NCBI GenBank assembly: GCA_947497635.1 | Contig: CANMHZ010000069.1 | Coordinates: 1 to 6,462, forward strand | Length of the DNA: 6,462 nt | Reading direction: 5' to 3' | Source: Helicobacteraceae bacterium | GTDB lineage: Bacteria > Campylobacterota > Campylobacteria > Campylobacterales > Sulfurimonadaceae | Shown here: piece after piece, positions 5,917-6,462 of the stretch | Layout of the letters: every line of letters begins with the position of its first letter | How positions within the stretch are numbered: the stretch's first letter is position 1 | The notes under the pieces: generated by a model | Databases searched by the model: none | What the model was told of the DNA's origin: nothing | The model's input: the letters and a program-made list of their open reading frames with translations, nothing else | Program-made: the position numbers and the translations under genes

Positions 5917-6240
5917 ATGCGTGGGCAAAATTTTGTTTTTTTCTTGACGGTACAGGGATTTATTGCTGGACTTGTTTTTGGAATTTTGCAATCAAGCAGT
6001 GCTGAAAACTTTTTGGGATTCGTTGTATTAATTACGATCTTTTTTTATCTTTTTGCCCACGTGTGTGTGGGATTCTATTTCCAAACACTTGGGATCAAAG
6101 TTCAGTCATTTCCAAAGCAAGCGCATGAAAAAAGTCTTGATAATTATGTCCGTGAGATTAACCGACGAGAACAGTTTATTGATGCCTATTATTTGCATAA
6201 ATCAGAATTATTAAGTGAGAATGAACAGGGGAAAAAATGA
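5917..6240 (+). CDS. Small two-helix membrane protein of the flhG-fliA interval (Cj0062c-like)
   Basis: This 107-residue protein has no recognised enzyme motif. Two hydrophobic segments are visible, about 5-25 (FVFFLTVQGFIAGLVFGIL) and about 32-56 (FLGFVVLITIFFYLFAHVCV), separated by a short polar turn (QSSSAEN). A charged, mostly helical tail of about 50 residues follows and is probably cytoplasmic; the number of helices suggests both ends are inside. As I recall, a small membrane protein of unknown function sits between flhG and fliA in Campylobacter as well (Cj0062c), so position and topology agree. AAAAGG at 5905-5910 stands six bases before the ATG. The stop overlaps the fliA start (ATGA). 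A flagellum-related role is suggested only by the operon. No motif in the protein supports it. Confidence 0.85.
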   Translation: MRGQNFVFFLTVQGFIAGLVFGILQSSSAENFLGFVVLITIFFYLFAHVCVGFYFQTLGIKVQSFPKQAHEKSLDNYVREINRREQFIDAYYLHKSELLSENEQGKK

Positions 6241-6462
6241 GTGGAGCAGGTGTTTATACGCAAGAATTAAAGCACCGTGAAGATCAATTAGCGCTTCAAT
6301 ATCTCCCTGCGGTAAAGGCGATGTCTTTTCGTCTCAAAGAGCGTCTTCCTAGTTCCATCGATTATTTAGACCTTTGTGCTATTGGTACAGAAGAGTTAGT
6401 AAAGCTTGCGCGGCGTTACGATGAGGCTCAAAATGATTCGTTTTGGGGATATGCAAAAACTC
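6237..6462 (+). CDS. fliA: Flagellar sigma factor FliA (sigma-28), 5' part cut off by window edge
   Basis: Only the first 75 codons are in the window. They cover sigma region 1.2 into region 2.1: LALQYLPAVKAMSFRLKERL matches the LVLxYxPLVKRIAxRLxxRLP pattern of FliA, followed by the SSIDYLDL and IGTEELVKLARRYDE elements and FWGYAKT, where FliA proteins read F-x-x-YA. FliA directs RNA polymerase to late flagellar promoters and is held by the anti-sigma factor FlgM. The ATG at 6237 overlaps the stop of the upstream gene, and AGGGGA at 6227-6232 provides the ribosome binding site. In Campylobacter fliM and fliY come next; this cannot be seen here. The DNA-binding regions 2.4 and 4.2 are outside the window. 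Confidence 0.92.
   Translation, partial: MSGAGVYTQELKHREDQLALQYLPAVKAMSFRLKERLPSSIDYLDLCAIGTEELVKLARRYDEAQNDSFWGYAKT

Noticed and set aside
1..6462. Mobile element, CRISPR array, toxin-antitoxin pair, tRNA or rRNA
   Set aside because: I saw no direct-repeat array, transposase or integrase frame, terminal inverted repeats or tRNA-like cloverleaf. Gene order and base use are those of a conserved chromosomal region.

Overview
The window looks like a chromosomal segment from a free-living Campylobacterota (epsilonproteobacterial) species, most like the Sulfurimonas/Sulfuricurvum group. The evidence is the gene order aroQ-folK-flhF-flhG-small membrane protein-fliA, an aminofutalosine-deaminase-type menaquinone gene next to it, low-to-moderate GC, and promoters with good -10 boxes, T-rich upstream DNA and no clear -35. 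As I recall, Campylobacter jejuni has the same block (Cj0067 hydrolase, Cj0066c aroQ, Cj0065c folK, Cj0064c flhF, Cj0063c flhG, Cj0062c, Cj0061c fliA). The genus assignment is inference.

Layout. Positions 1-600 (minus strand) hold the N-terminal 200 codons of an amidohydrolase-superfamily protein, probably the MqnF-type aminofutalosine deaminase. Positions 601-745 are a compact divergent promoter region. Positions 746-2697 (plus strand) are a tight three-gene signalling unit: a single-domain CheY-like response regulator, a CheC-type CheY-P phosphatase with both active-site motifs intact, and a PAS-GGDEF diguanylate cyclase. Positions 2698-2782 hold a weak possible terminator and two TATAAT boxes. 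From 2783 to the end runs one close-packed operon: aroQ, folK, flhF, flhG, a small two-helix membrane protein and the start of fliA. Every junction there is an overlap or a gap of at most 21 bases.

How the genes may work together. FlhF (SRP-type GTPase) and FlhG (MinD-like ATPase) set the place and number of flagella. FliA directs late flagellar genes. AroQ (shikimate pathway) and FolK (folate pathway) are metabolic passengers at the head of the operon. The upstream trio could connect a phosphorylated CheY-like protein, its phosphatase and c-di-GMP synthesis, which would suit a locus beside flagellar genes. The link is a hypothesis from gene order and conserved residues.

Most of the window is conserved core chromosome. 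I see no mobile element, CRISPR array, tRNA, rRNA or phage gene. The best candidate for something little described is the response regulator-CheC-diguanylate cyclase trio placed between mqnF and aroQ.
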